DNA of 14,402 nt. Origin: an uncultured Ruminococcus sp. (GTDB lineage Bacteria; Bacillota; Clostridia; Oscillospirales; Acutalibacteraceae). A program made the translations under genes and the position numbers. The stretch's first letter is position 1. Each line of letters starts with the position of its first letter. Below the pieces are notes generated by a model, which did not search any database, was not told the DNA's origin, and saw only the letters and a program-made list of their open reading frames with translations. Below are positions 1-6,881 of this stretch, piece after piece. The stretch spans positions 1 through 14,402 of the forward strand of contig CACYDY010000137.1 of the NCBI GenBank assembly GCA_902773245.1, written 5' to 3'.

Positions 1-25
1 CAAACGATTTGAGTGCAATTTGACG

Positions 26-50
26 AAAAAAGGCAAGCAAGATGAGTGCC
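26..50 (-). terminator. Possible weak terminator downstream of feoB
   Basis: Read on the minus strand, a short stem (GGCA pairing with TGCC, outer arms 32-50) is followed directly by six T residues (plus-strand A-run 26-31). A second small hairpin, GCCC-TAC-GGGC, lies just upstream at 53-63. The position 34 bases after the feoB stop fits a terminator, but the stem is only 4 bp, so the call is tentative. Confidence 0.35.
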
Positions 51-83
51 AAGCCCGTAGGGCGTGATTTAATCAGTGGTTCC

Positions 84-1934
84 TTAATTGTTACAAAATT
101 GCAAGACGGCATTACCTGCGGCAGTGCTCAGATTTACAAACATACATACTGCCACACCTACTGCCAACGGTAAAAGAAACGCAAGCAGAGTCCACTTTTT
201 ACTTTTTGTTTCTTTTAATATTGTAAGGCACGTCGTAGAACATGGAAAATGGAACATTGCAAACAAAAGTGTACAGATTGCTGTTGTCAGCGTCCAGCCG
301 TTTGATATAAGAATTTCCCTAAGATCAGCCAAATCAGGAAGCTCGGTCAGCGTGCCGCTTGACATATATATCATTAAAATGATTGGAAATACGATCTCAT
401 TTGCAGGAAATCCCAAAATAAATGCGATCAGTATCGCACCGTCAAGACCCAATATACTTCCAAGCGGCTCAAGAAAATCGGTGCAATAAGATAATATCGA
501 AGCATCTCCTATCTTAACATTTGCCATTATCCAAATAAAAAGACCGGCGGGAGCTGCGACCACTATCGCTCGCAGCAAAACAAAAAGAGTTCTGTCAAAA
601 ACTGATCTGATGATCACCTTTCCGATTTGAGGACGGCGATACGGCGGCAATTCGAGAACAAACGATGACGGTACGCCTTTCAAAAACGTTTTTGATAAAA
701 ATTTAGACAACACCAGTGTCATGCCTACACTAATAATTATCAGCGCTAATAATATCAAGGCTTTGAGCAGCGATGCCGCTGCCCCGTTAAAGCTGCCGAT
801 CATGAACATTGAAATAATTGCGATCAGCATCGGAAAACGACCATTGCAGGGAACAAGACTGTTCGTTATAATTGCTATCAAGCGTTCACGCGGGGAATCT
901 ATTATCCTGCAGCCTGTAACACCGCAGGCATTGCAGCCAAATCCCATTGCCATTGTCAGCGACTGCTTGCCGTGAGCGCTGCATTTTTTAAAAGCGGTAT
1001 CCATATTGAAAGCAACCCTCGGAAGATATCCCGAATCTTCCATGAGTGTAAAAAGTGGGAAAAATATCGCCATAGGCGGCAGCATAACCGCAATTATCCA
1101 AGTCAAAGTTGTGTAAACACCGTCTATTGCAGCGGAAGTTATCAATTCCGGACAATTGCATTCAAGCATAAAGGCTTTCAATCTCTTTCCTAACATTGAA
1201 AATAAATTGCTTAGTACCTCGGACGGATAATTTGCCCCTACAATTGTGATCCAAAAAACAAAAGCGAGCATTATAAGCATGATAGGTATTCCAAACAAAT
1301 TCGAGATCAGATATTTGTCAATTTTTCTGTCGAATTGATCTGTGTTATTTGATTTAAATGTACAGCATTTTGCGTAAACTTCTTTATGATCTGCTTTTTT
1401 TGCTGATATATTCTCATTATCCTCGGATCGGGCTGTTTTCTCGATAGCTTTCTTTAACAGATCCATACCCACACCGCTTCTTGCTGCTGTTGTGATGACT
1501 GCAACACCTAGCAGTTCGGACATTTTCTCGGTGTCGATAGTGATTCCCTTTTTTGTGGCTTCATCTATCAGATTAAAGCATATCACGACCTTGTGACCGA
1601 CCTTGTCGAGAAGCTCGGCGGCAAATTTAATATTTCTTTCGGGGCAGGCAGCATCGAGAATTATTACCAAAACGTCATATTTTTCATGAAGTATGTACTC
1701 ACACGTAACTTCTTCTTCGGCGGAATTCGGGGTCAATGAATAAGTTCCCGGAAGATCTTGAATCAGATATTTTGCATTGTTATATATATACTCACCCCGG
1801 GCGTTTTCAACTGTTTTTCCTGCCCAGTTTCCCGTATGCTGGTGCATTCCGGTAAAGCTGTTGAAAACGGTACTCTTCCCTACGTTTGGATTTCCTGCAA
1901 GTGCGATGTTATAGGTTCTTTCATAATTTGCCAT
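84..1934 (-). CDS. feoB: Ferrous iron transport protein B (FeoB)
   Basis: GTP-dependent Fe(II) permease of the cytoplasmic membrane. The N-terminal G domain is plain: P-loop GNPNVGKST at residues 14-22, switch region around residues 31-41, DLPG (G3) at 60-63 and NLID (G4) at 121-124. A short helical linker leads into a polytopic membrane part with the Gate-type signatures GFGCNACGVTGCR and VPCNGRFP, and a C-terminal FHFPCSTTCLTILKET stretch. At 616 residues it is on the short side for the family, though the whole membrane core is present. The start is set by GGAGGG (1940-1945) five bases before the ATG. It lies downstream of feoA on the same strand, separated by a hairpin that may reduce read-through. 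The cysteine-rich gate (several Cys in GFGCNACGVTGC and VPC) matches a common Firmicutes FeoB form from memory; this was not checked by alignment. Confidence 0.97.
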   Translation of the reverse strand: MANYERTYNIALAGNPNVGKSTVFNSFTGMHQHTGNWAGKTVENARGEYIYNNAKYLIQDLPGTYSLTPNSAEEEVTCEYILHEKYDVLVIILDAACPERNIKFAAELLDKVGHKVVICFNLIDEATKKGITIDTEKMSELLGVAVITTAARSGVGMDLLKKAIEKTARSEDNENISAKKADHKEVYAKCCTFKSNNTDQFDRKIDKYLISNLFGIPIMLIMLAFVFWITIVGANYPSEVLSNLFSMLGKRLKAFMLECNCPELITSAAIDGVYTTLTWIIAVMLPPMAIFFPLFTLMEDSGYLPRVAFNMDTAFKKCSAHGKQSLTMAMGFGCNACGVTGCRIIDSPRERLIAIITNSLVPCNGRFPMLIAIISMFMIGSFNGAAASLLKALILLALIIISVGMTLVLSKFLSKTFLKGVPSSFVLELPPYRRPQIGKVIIRSVFDRTLFVLLRAIVVAAPAGLFIWIMANVKIGDASILSYCTDFLEPLGSILGLDGAILIAFILGFPANEIVFPIILMIYMSSGTLTELPDLADLREILISNGWTLTTAICTLLFAMFHFPCSTTCLTILKETKSKKWTLLAFLLPLAVGVAVCMFVNLSTAAGNAVLQFCNN

Positions 1935-1951
1935 ACTATCCCTCCAAACAA

Positions 1952-1993
1952 AAGGACGTTTGATCTTCCGCTAACGAAATATCAAACGTCCTT
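1952..1993 (-). terminator. Terminator-like hairpin between feoA and feoB
   Basis: Arms AAGGACGTTTGAT (1952-1964) and ATCAAACGTCCTT (1981-1993) form a perfect 13-bp stem with a 16-base loop. On the minus strand the stem is followed by TTTTGTTT and then by the feoB Shine-Dalgarno site. It begins three bases after the feoA stop codon. It has the form of an intrinsic terminator placed inside the operon, so it probably lowers feoB transcription relative to feoA, or acts as a processing or stability element. No separate promoter for feoB is apparent in the 61-base gap. Confidence 0.75.
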
Positions 1994-1995
1994 AA

Positions 1996-2238
1996 TTATT
2001 TAAAATATTTTACACGTATTTTTTCTGCATCTTCGTTTCTTACAGCAATAACCGCTCCGCAGATCCTGCAGGCGATGGGACTTCCCATAAAACCTACATG
2101 AAGCTTATCAGCCAATGCATCTTTACAAAATCCTAACTCACTCAGCCTGCGCTTTATTTTTAATGTATTGTCAATATCAAAAATACGAAATTTGCTGCCG
2201 ATCGGTACTCTATCCAAAGATGTAATTATCTCTTTCAT
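1996..2238 (-). CDS. feoA: Ferrous iron transport protein A (FeoA)
   Basis: Small cytosolic SH3-like partner of FeoB, 80 residues, the usual FeoA size. The N-terminal part (SLDRVPIGSKFRIFDID) and the middle RRLSELGF motif followed by GFMGSPIACRICGAVIAVRNEDAEKI match the FeoA domain (PF04023). The ATG at 2238 is preferred over an in-frame TTG six bases upstream because GGGGT (2246-2250) stands about eight bases from the ATG but only about two from the TTG. Two cysteines sit in the CRICG segment. It is followed by the hairpin and feoB. A candidate promoter with an overlapping dyad lies just upstream, so metal-responsive control of the pair is likely by inference. Confidence 0.95.
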   Translation of the reverse strand: MKEIITSLDRVPIGSKFRIFDIDNTLKIKRRLSELGFCKDALADKLHVGFMGSPIACRICGAVIAVRNEDAEKIRVKYFK

Positions 2239-2253
2239 AAGCAATACCCCATA

Positions 2254-2275
2254 AAAATATCTCTGATGATATTTT
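2254..2275. promoter_or_regulatory. Imperfect dyad overlapping the feoA -10 box, candidate operator
   Basis: AAAATATC (2254-2261) and GATATTTT (2268-2275) are perfect inverted arms around the six-base centre TCTGAT. The dyad covers the predicted -10 hexamer of feoA (2271-2276) and the transcription start area. This is where a repressor would act, and feo operons are usually controlled by Fur- or DtxR-type iron regulators. The arms do not closely match the E. coli Fur box, so the regulator is not identified. Confidence 0.5.
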
Positions 2276-2299
2276 ATGACGATATCGAGATTTTGTTAC
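2271..2299 (-). promoter_or_regulatory. Predicted feoA promoter
   Basis: On the minus strand GTAACA (-35, 2294-2299, four of six consensus bases), a 17-base spacer and TAAAAT (-10, 2271-2276, five of six). Predicted start is near 2264, inside the dyad. No terminator is seen between ilvE and this promoter, so read-through from ilvE is also possible. Confidence 0.5.
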
Positions 2300-2308
2300 A
2301 GAAAAATA

Positions 2309-3376
2309 TTAAACCTTTACTCTCCAGCCGAATTTATCTTCAAGCTTGCCGTACTGAATACCTGTCATCGTGTCATAAAGCTTCTGGCTAAGCTCACCGA
2401 TCTGACCGTTGTTGATAAGCATTACATCATCAACGTATCTGAGTTTTCCTACCGGAGAAATAACGGCTGCCGTACCTGTACCGAAAACCTCTTCAAGCTT
2501 GCCGCTGTGCTGAGCCTCAACAAGCTCGTCAACAGATATCTTTCTCTCCTCAACTTCATATCCCCAACTCTTGCAAAGCTGAATGGTTGAGTTTCTTGTA
2601 ATACCCGGAAGAATACTTCCGTTCAAAGCAGGAGTTACTACCTTTCCGTCAATCTTGAAGAAGATGTTCATTGAACCTACTTCCTCAATATACTTACGCT
2701 CAACGCCGTCGAGCCAAAGAACCTGAGAATAGTCCTCGTTGTGAGCCTTAACCTGTCCGATAAGGCTTGCAGCATAGTTTCCGCCTGTTTTGGCAAAGCC
2801 CATACCGCCTCTTACGGCACGAACGTACTCATCCTCGATCCAAATTCCAACCGGAGCCAATCCGCTTGAATAGTAAGCGCCGCTCGGAGAAAGAATGATC
2901 ATAAACAAATAAGTTGCACTCGGAGCAACACCGAGAAATTCATCCGTTGCAATAATGAAAGGACGAATATAAAGCGAAGTACCCGGAGTTGTGGGAACCC
3001 AATCTCTGTCAATATCAACTATCGTTTTTACAGCCTGTACAAAATCTTCCTCGGGAATATTCGGAATGCAAAGACGGTCGTTTGTAACATTTGTTCTTTT
3101 TGCATTCATGTCGGGTCTGAAAAGGTAAACCTCATTATCATCGCCCTTGTAAGCTTTCAATCCCTCGAACATTTCCTGTCCGTAATGATAAACCATAGCA
3201 GCAGGAGAGAGAGAGAGCTTATGGAAAGGCTCGATTCTCGGATCATGCCAACCCTGACCCTCGGTATAATTCATTATGAACATATGGTCTGTAAAAATCT
3301 TACCAAAACCGAGCGGCTGATCCGAAGACGGCTTCTGCTTTGGCTCTGTTGTTTTGGTGATTTTGATATCCAACAT
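2309..3376 (-). CDS. ilvE: Branched-chain amino acid aminotransferase
   Basis: PLP-dependent fold-type IV aminotransferase that interconverts Leu, Ile and Val with their 2-oxo acids using 2-oxoglutarate/glutamate; last step of branched-chain amino acid synthesis, cytosolic. Its 355 residues match the longer class (BCAT type II). Visible signatures: HYGQEMFEGLKAY (64-76), LYIRPF (135-140), the catalytic lysine within GGMGFAKTGGNYAASL (K196), and GSILPGITRNS followed by EVEERKIS and FGTGTAAVISPVG in the C-terminal half. The ATG at 3376 is preferred over the ATG at 3385 because AGGAG (3386-3390) abuts the upstream ATG but stands nine bases from this one. It is monocistronic by layout, with a strong promoter. 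No T-box or leader peptide fits in the approximately 57-base leader. Confidence 0.95.
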   Translation of the reverse strand: MLDIKITKTTEPKQKPSSDQPLGFGKIFTDHMFIMNYTEGQGWHDPRIEPFHKLSLSPAAMVYHYGQEMFEGLKAYKGDDNEVYLFRPDMNAKRTNVTNDRLCIPNIPEEDFVQAVKTIVDIDRDWVPTTPGTSLYIRPFIIATDEFLGVAPSATYLFMIILSPSGAYYSSGLAPVGIWIEDEYVRAVRGGMGFAKTGGNYAASLIGQVKAHNEDYSQVLWLDGVERKYIEEVGSMNIFFKIDGKVVTPALNGSILPGITRNSTIQLCKSWGYEVEERKISVDELVEAQHSGKLEEVFGTGTAAVISPVGKLRYVDDVMLINNGQIGELSQKLYDTMTGIQYGKLEDKFGWRVKV

Positions 3377-3439
3377 AAAAAACATCTCCTTAAATTTACG
3401 TAAAAAAGTACAGGTAATAGAATCTGTCTAACAAATAAA

Positions 3440-3468
3440 ATTATATAACTAATAAATCAAAAAGTCAA
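3440..3468 (-). promoter_or_regulatory. Predicted ilvE promoter, near consensus
   Basis: Minus strand TTGACT (3463-3468), exactly 17 bases, then TATAAT (3440-3445): eleven of twelve consensus positions. Predicted start near 3433 gives a leader of about 57 bases. This is a constitutive-looking SigA-type promoter without an obvious operator. Confidence 0.8.
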
Positions 3469-3561
3469 GAACAAGAGAATAGTATATGATATTTTTTGCA
3501 ATTTTTATATTTAAAACTGCAAAATTTCATATTAAAATGCTCTTCTAACGATATATTCTTA

Positions 3562-5403
3562 TCAATCGGAAGTATGAGATTTTTCAAAATCTGTGATTGC
3601 TTTTATAAAAATCTCGCCGTATTTATCGACCTTGACCCTTCCGACACCGGAAACATTGGAGAACTCACCGAGCGACTTCGGCTTTTTGCGGCACATATCC
3701 TTCAAAGCCGCATCTGTAAAAATAACATATGCGGGGACAGACGCTCGAGCTGCCATATTCTTCCGCAGAGATTTTAAATGCTCAAGCAACTCGGCATCAA
3801 ACGCCGACTCATTGCTATTATCGCCTTGTTTTGGCGGTTTGATCTGTTCATCTTTCAATATTTGTGTTTGTATTCTTACTTCGCCTTTCAAAACAGGCAT
3901 TGCATTTTTTCCGATTTTCAGCAAAGGATACTTTCCCTCTGTTATATTCAAACAGTTTTTAACTATCAGCGAATTTATGATAGACCTTACCTTGTTCTCA
4001 GAATAATCCTTCATAAGTCCATATGTAGAAAGACTGTCAAAGTGCATTCCCAGAACTCTTGCATTTCGACTTCCTCTCAAAACATCGCAGACCATTTTTA
4101 TCCCAAAGTTTTCTCTCATTCTGACAACACATGACAGTATTTTTTGTGCATCTATGGTTATATCTGCAGTTTCGAAATTCGACACACAGTTTGAACATTT
4201 TCCGCAGTAATTAGGTGTTCTCTCACCAAAATATCTCAGCATAAAAGAACGCAGACAATCCTTTGTTGTACAGTATATTGTCATATATTTCAACCGTTCA
4301 AGCTCTCGTTCTTTGACTGCGTTTTTTTCTTCCTCACTCAGCTTTGAATTTTCATTGTTTTCTATAAAGAATTTCGCCGTTCTCACATCATTCGGTGCAT
4401 ACATAAGAATACACTCAGCATGGCTTCCGTCACGGCCGGCTCGTCCTGCTTCCTGATAATAGCTCTCCAGGTTTTTTGGCATATTATAATGTATCACATA
4501 GGAAACATTTGATTTGTCTATTCCCATTCCGAAAGCATTAGTTGCAACCATAACCGAAACTCTGTCAAACACAAAGTCATCTTGATTTTTCTTTCGTTCC
4601 TCCTCCGAAAGTCCTGCATGATACCGAGTTGCAGTCATACCGTTTTCATTAATAATATCGCATATTTTCTCGACATTGTTTCTTGTTGAACAGTAAACTA
4701 TTCCGCATAATGACTGGCGCTGTCTGATAAGGCTCATCAGCGTGAGGGATTTTGACTCAGGGTGCAAAACGGAAAAATACAAATTTGGTCTGTCAAAACC
4801 TGTGGTTACCTGGAAGGGATCGTTCAGCTTTAAAAGCTTAACAATATCATCTTTAACCTGCTTTGTTGCCGTTGCGGTAAATGCTCCCACAACAGGGCGT
4901 GACCCGATTTTCGAAATAAATTCGGAAATATTGAGGTAGCTTGGGCGAAAATCCTGCCCCCAGTGTGAAACACAGTGCGCTTCGTCAACTGCAACCATTG
5001 AGATATCGATTTTTTGGCATATATCAACAAAGCTCTCGGATTCAAGACGTTCGGGTGCAACATAAACTATTTTATAGCGAGATTCCGACATCAGCCTGAG
5101 AACTTTGCCATACTGAGACAAATTCAGAGAACTGTTTACGTATGCTGCGGAAACACCTGATTGGATAAGGCTGTTGACCTGATCCTGCATAAGCGAGATC
5201 AAAGGCGATACAACGATCGTTATTCCCGACATCATCATAGCCGGAATTTGATAGCACATGGACTTTCCGGCACCTGTCGGCATAATGCACACACAATCTC
5301 TTTTGGAATACAAATTGTCAATAACCTCTTCCTGACCGTTTCTAAACTGAGTGTGACCGAAGTAATTTTTCAAAATTTCAAATTTATCACTGATCTGATT
5401 CAT
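3562..5403 (-). CDS. recQ: ATP-dependent DNA helicase RecQ
   Basis: 3'-5' superfamily 2 helicase of recombination and replication-fork repair, 613 residues, the standard bacterial RecQ size. Motif 0 (FGHTQFRNGQEEVI, 15-28), Walker A PTGAGKS (42-48), DEAH box (140-143) followed by the aromatic-rich loop CVSHWGQDFRP, motifs with ATNAFGMGIDKSNV, and motif VI YYQEAGRAGRDG are all present. The zinc-binding segment is visible as CTTKDCLRSFMLRYFGE and NYCGKCSNC. A winged-helix part follows, and an HRDC domain closes the protein (LKSLRKNMAARASVPAYVIF to VSGVGRVKVDKYG). An open frame extends upstream to 5508, but the start at 5403 is chosen because it begins at the usual RecQ N-terminus and has GGAAAGG (5414-5420) about ten bases away. 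Confidence 0.96.
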   Translation of the reverse strand: MNQISDKFEILKNYFGHTQFRNGQEEVIDNLYSKRDCVCIMPTGAGKSMCYQIPAMMMSGITIVVSPLISLMQDQVNSLIQSGVSAAYVNSSLNLSQYGKVLRLMSESRYKIVYVAPERLESESFVDICQKIDISMVAVDEAHCVSHWGQDFRPSYLNISEFISKIGSRPVVGAFTATATKQVKDDIVKLLKLNDPFQVTTGFDRPNLYFSVLHPESKSLTLMSLIRQRQSLCGIVYCSTRNNVEKICDIINENGMTATRYHAGLSEEERKKNQDDFVFDRVSVMVATNAFGMGIDKSNVSYVIHYNMPKNLESYYQEAGRAGRDGSHAECILMYAPNDVRTAKFFIENNENSKLSEEEKNAVKERELERLKYMTIYCTTKDCLRSFMLRYFGERTPNYCGKCSNCVSNFETADITIDAQKILSCVVRMRENFGIKMVCDVLRGSRNARVLGMHFDSLSTYGLMKDYSENKVRSIINSLIVKNCLNITEGKYPLLKIGKNAMPVLKGEVRIQTQILKDEQIKPPKQGDNSNESAFDAELLEHLKSLRKNMAARASVPAYVIFTDAALKDMCRKKPKSLGEFSNVSGVGRVKVDKYGEIFIKAITDFEKSHTSD

Positions 5404-5446
5404 TCTGCAAAAACCTTTCCGAAAACCTTTGATCGTTTCTTGATTT

Positions 5447-5475
5447 AGAATAACACAAAATAACATTTTTTTCAA
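5447..5475 (-). promoter_or_regulatory. Possible recQ promoter
   Basis: Minus strand TTGAAA (5470-5475), 17-base spacer, TATTCT (5447-5452); five of six and four of six consensus bases. Predicted start near 5440 gives a leader of about 37 bases. Weak but correctly placed. Confidence 0.4.
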
Positions 5476-5534
5476 CATCCTGCCAACGCCCGGACGAAAT
5501 GCCGCCAAACTTTTTTAACAATAAGTTGGCTTTC

Positions 5535-5580
5535 GCAAGTGGCTTTTCAAAAGGCTTGCAGTTCGCGGGGACACAGTCCC
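5535..5580. repeat. Two adjacent stem-loops in a GC-rich intergenic block
   Basis: First element: GCAAG (5535-5539) pairs with CTTGC (5555-5559), enclosing an inner CTTT/AAAG pairing. Second: GGGAC-ACA-GTCCC (5568-5580), a perfect 5-bp stem with a three-base loop. The block is richer in GC than the AT-rich promoter next to it. There is no T-run directly after either hairpin on either strand, so it does not look like a terminator; a dispersed intergenic repeat or structured leader is possible. Confidence 0.4.
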
Positions 5581-5631
5581 GCCCGCCAAAGACATACGCA
5601 AAATCAATCCCTGTTATTTGCTGAAAACATC

Positions 5632-5660
5632 TTGACATTTTCGTAATTTTTTTATATAAT
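5632..5660 (+). promoter_or_regulatory. Perfect consensus deoD-cdd promoter
   Basis: TTGACA (5632-5637), exactly 17 bases, TATAAT (5655-5660): all twelve consensus bases with optimal spacing. The predicted start near 5667 leaves a leader of about 39 bases ending in GGAGG (5694-5698), seven bases before the deoD ATG. Confidence 0.88.
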
Positions 5661-5705
5661 TTATCCAATAATTAATAAAACTAATAAGAGATTGGAGGTT
5701 TTTTT

Positions 5706-6422
5706 ATGAATATACCTACACCGCACAACAGTGCAAAAAAAGAAGATTTTGCAAAAACCGTCCTTATGCCCGGTGATCCCCTGAGAGCAAAGCTTATCGC
5801 CGAAAAATATCTGGAGAATGCCGTTCTTGTAAACCAAGTAAGAGGAATGCTCGGCTACACGGGAACTTACAAAGGAAAGCCATTGTCCGTAATGGCAAGC
5901 GGAATGGGAATGCCTTCGATGGGAATTTATTCCTATGAACTTTTCAATTTTTATGATGTTGACAATATTATAAGGATCGGCTCTGCGGGGGCATTTTCGG
6001 ACGATCTCGATCTTTACGATATAGTAGCCGCAATGGGCAGCTGCACGGATTCAAACTACGCTTGTCAATACAAGCTGAACGGAACATTTGCTCCGACTGC
6101 GAATTACAAATTATTATCAACATTTGTAAACACCTGCGAAAAGAACTCGGTTACGGCTCATGTCGGAAATGTTCTCACCTCAGACACATTCTACAACGCC
6201 GATGAAAGCAGCAGTCTTAAATGGAAAGCGATGGGAGTTCTTGCTGTTGAAATGGAGTCTGCGGCTCTTTACATGAATGCTGCGGCAGCAAACAAAAACG
6301 CACTTGCGGTATTCACTATTTCGGACTGTCCGTTCAAAAAGACGGAAATAAGCTCCGAAGAAAGACAAAACTCATTTGACACAATGATGAGAATGGCATT
6401 GGAAACAGCCGTTTGCCTGTGA
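5706..6422 (+). CDS. deoD: Purine-nucleoside phosphorylase, DeoD type
   Basis: Cytosolic phosphorylase that cleaves purine (deoxy)ribonucleosides with phosphate to free base and (deoxy)ribose-1-phosphate; salvage pathway. 238 residues, the size of the hexameric DeoD family. Signatures: TPHNSA with His7, MPGDPLRAK (21-29), the phosphate-binding Arg in QVRGMLGYTGTYKGK (R46), SGMGMPSMGIYSYEL, RIGSAGA (R90), VEMES (181-185) for ribose contact, and catalytic-type Asp in TISDC (D207) followed by SSEERQNSF. The E. coli enzyme has SDH where this has SDC, a change near the active site that may shift base preference; the key Asp is kept. First gene of a two-gene operon with cdd, 15 bases apart, driven by a consensus promoter. 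Confidence 0.95.
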   Translation: MNIPTPHNSAKKEDFAKTVLMPGDPLRAKLIAEKYLENAVLVNQVRGMLGYTGTYKGKPLSVMASGMGMPSMGIYSYELFNFYDVDNIIRIGSAGAFSDDLDLYDIVAAMGSCTDSNYACQYKLNGTFAPTANYKLLSTFVNTCEKNSVTAHVGNVLTSDTFYNADESSSLKWKAMGVLAVEMESAALYMNAAAANKNALAVFTISDCPFKKTEISSEERQNSFDTMMRMALETAVCL

Positions 6423-6437
6423 CGAGAGGACTTTAAA

Positions 6438-6842
6438 ATGACTGACAATGAATTAATAGAACTGGCAAAAACTGCATTAAAGAACAGTTATTCACCTTAT
6501 TCAAGGTTCAAAGTAGGCGCAGCTCTTTTGTGTCAGGACGGTTCTGTTTTTCTTGGCTGCAATATAGAAAACGCTTCTTTCGGCGCTGCAAATTGTGCGG
6601 AAAGAACCGCATTTTTCAAAGCCATATCAGGCGGAAAAAAGCAATTCTCAAAAATTGCGGTCGTTGGAACAGGTTCGGGCGAAATTACCGAATTCACACC
6701 GCCCTGCGGAATTTGCCGCCAAGTTATGGCTGAGTTCTGCGATGACGATTTCGAAGTAGTCCTGACCGACGGAAAAACAATAGAGTCGTTCAAATTAAGC
6801 GATCTTCTGCCCTGTTCATTCACCAAATTCAATATTAAATAA
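6438..6842 (+). CDS. cdd: Cytidine deaminase
   Basis: Zinc-dependent hydrolytic deamination of cytidine and deoxycytidine to uridine and deoxyuridine, in the cytosol. 134 residues, the size of the homotetrameric bacterial class. Substrate-binding motif SPYSRFKVGAAL (19-30) and NIENASFG (42-49) are followed by NCAERTA, with zinc ligand Cys53 and catalytic Glu55, and PPCGICRQ, with ligands Cys90 and Cys93. So all three cysteine ligands of this class are present. It follows deoD with GAGAGGA (6424-6430) seven bases before its ATG. The pairing makes a nucleoside salvage operon: purine phosphorolysis plus cytidine-to-uridine conversion. It ends at a strong terminator shared with the convergent peptidase gene. 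Confidence 0.97.
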   Translation: MTDNELIELAKTALKNSYSPYSRFKVGAALLCQDGSVFLGCNIENASFGAANCAERTAFFKAISGGKKQFSKIAVVGTGSGEITEFTPPCGICRQVMAEFCDDDFEVVLTDGKTIESFKLSDLLPCSFTKFNIK

Positions 6843-6845
6843 AAC

Positions 6846-6881
6846 AAGACACCCGAAACTCTCCGGATTTTCGGGTGTCTT
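6846..6881. terminator. Bidirectional terminator between cdd and the C39-like peptidase gene
   Basis: AAGACACCCGAAA (6846-6858) and TTTCGGGTGTCTT (6869-6881) form a perfect 13-bp stem with a 10-base loop. It begins three bases after the cdd stop. On the opposite strand the TAA of the peptidase gene (6880-6882) lies partly inside the stem. The T-rich tail is better on the plus strand (TTAATTATCTTTTT) than on the minus strand (TTGTTTTA), but both directions are plausible. Confidence 0.9.

Larger units (their letters stand above)
5404..5705. other. Divergent recQ/deoD intergenic region with promoters and stem-loops
   Basis: A 302-base gap between divergent genes. It holds a weak minus-strand promoter for recQ (5447-5475), a short direct repeat AAAACCTTT near the recQ Shine-Dalgarno site, a comparatively GC-rich structured block (about 5520-5600), and the perfect consensus deoD promoter (5632-5660) with its leader. 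No convincing small gene is seen; frames crossing it are low-quality shadows. Confidence 0.7.

Noticed and set aside
2276..2590. Plus-strand frame over the ilvE 3' end
   Set aside because: Antisense shadow of ilvE, with no ribosome site or recognisable motif.
3377..3435. T-box or amino-acid leader controlling ilvE
   Set aside because: The leader is only about 57 bases with no stable structure, terminator or leader peptide.
3494..3524. TTTTGCA/TGCAAAA inverted repeat after recQ as terminator
   Set aside because: Only 7 bp with a 17-base AT-rich loop; likely chance in this AT-rich gap, although the position would suit recQ.
5404..5508. In-frame 35-codon upstream extension of recQ
   Set aside because: The added residues are not RecQ-like, cover the predicted recQ promoter, and the ATG at 5403 has a usable Shine-Dalgarno site and the family N-terminus.
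5387..5668. Open frame of 93 codons on the minus strand in the recQ/deoD gap
   Set aside because: It overlaps the recQ start and the consensus deoD promoter, has no supported ribosome site and resembles no protein I know.
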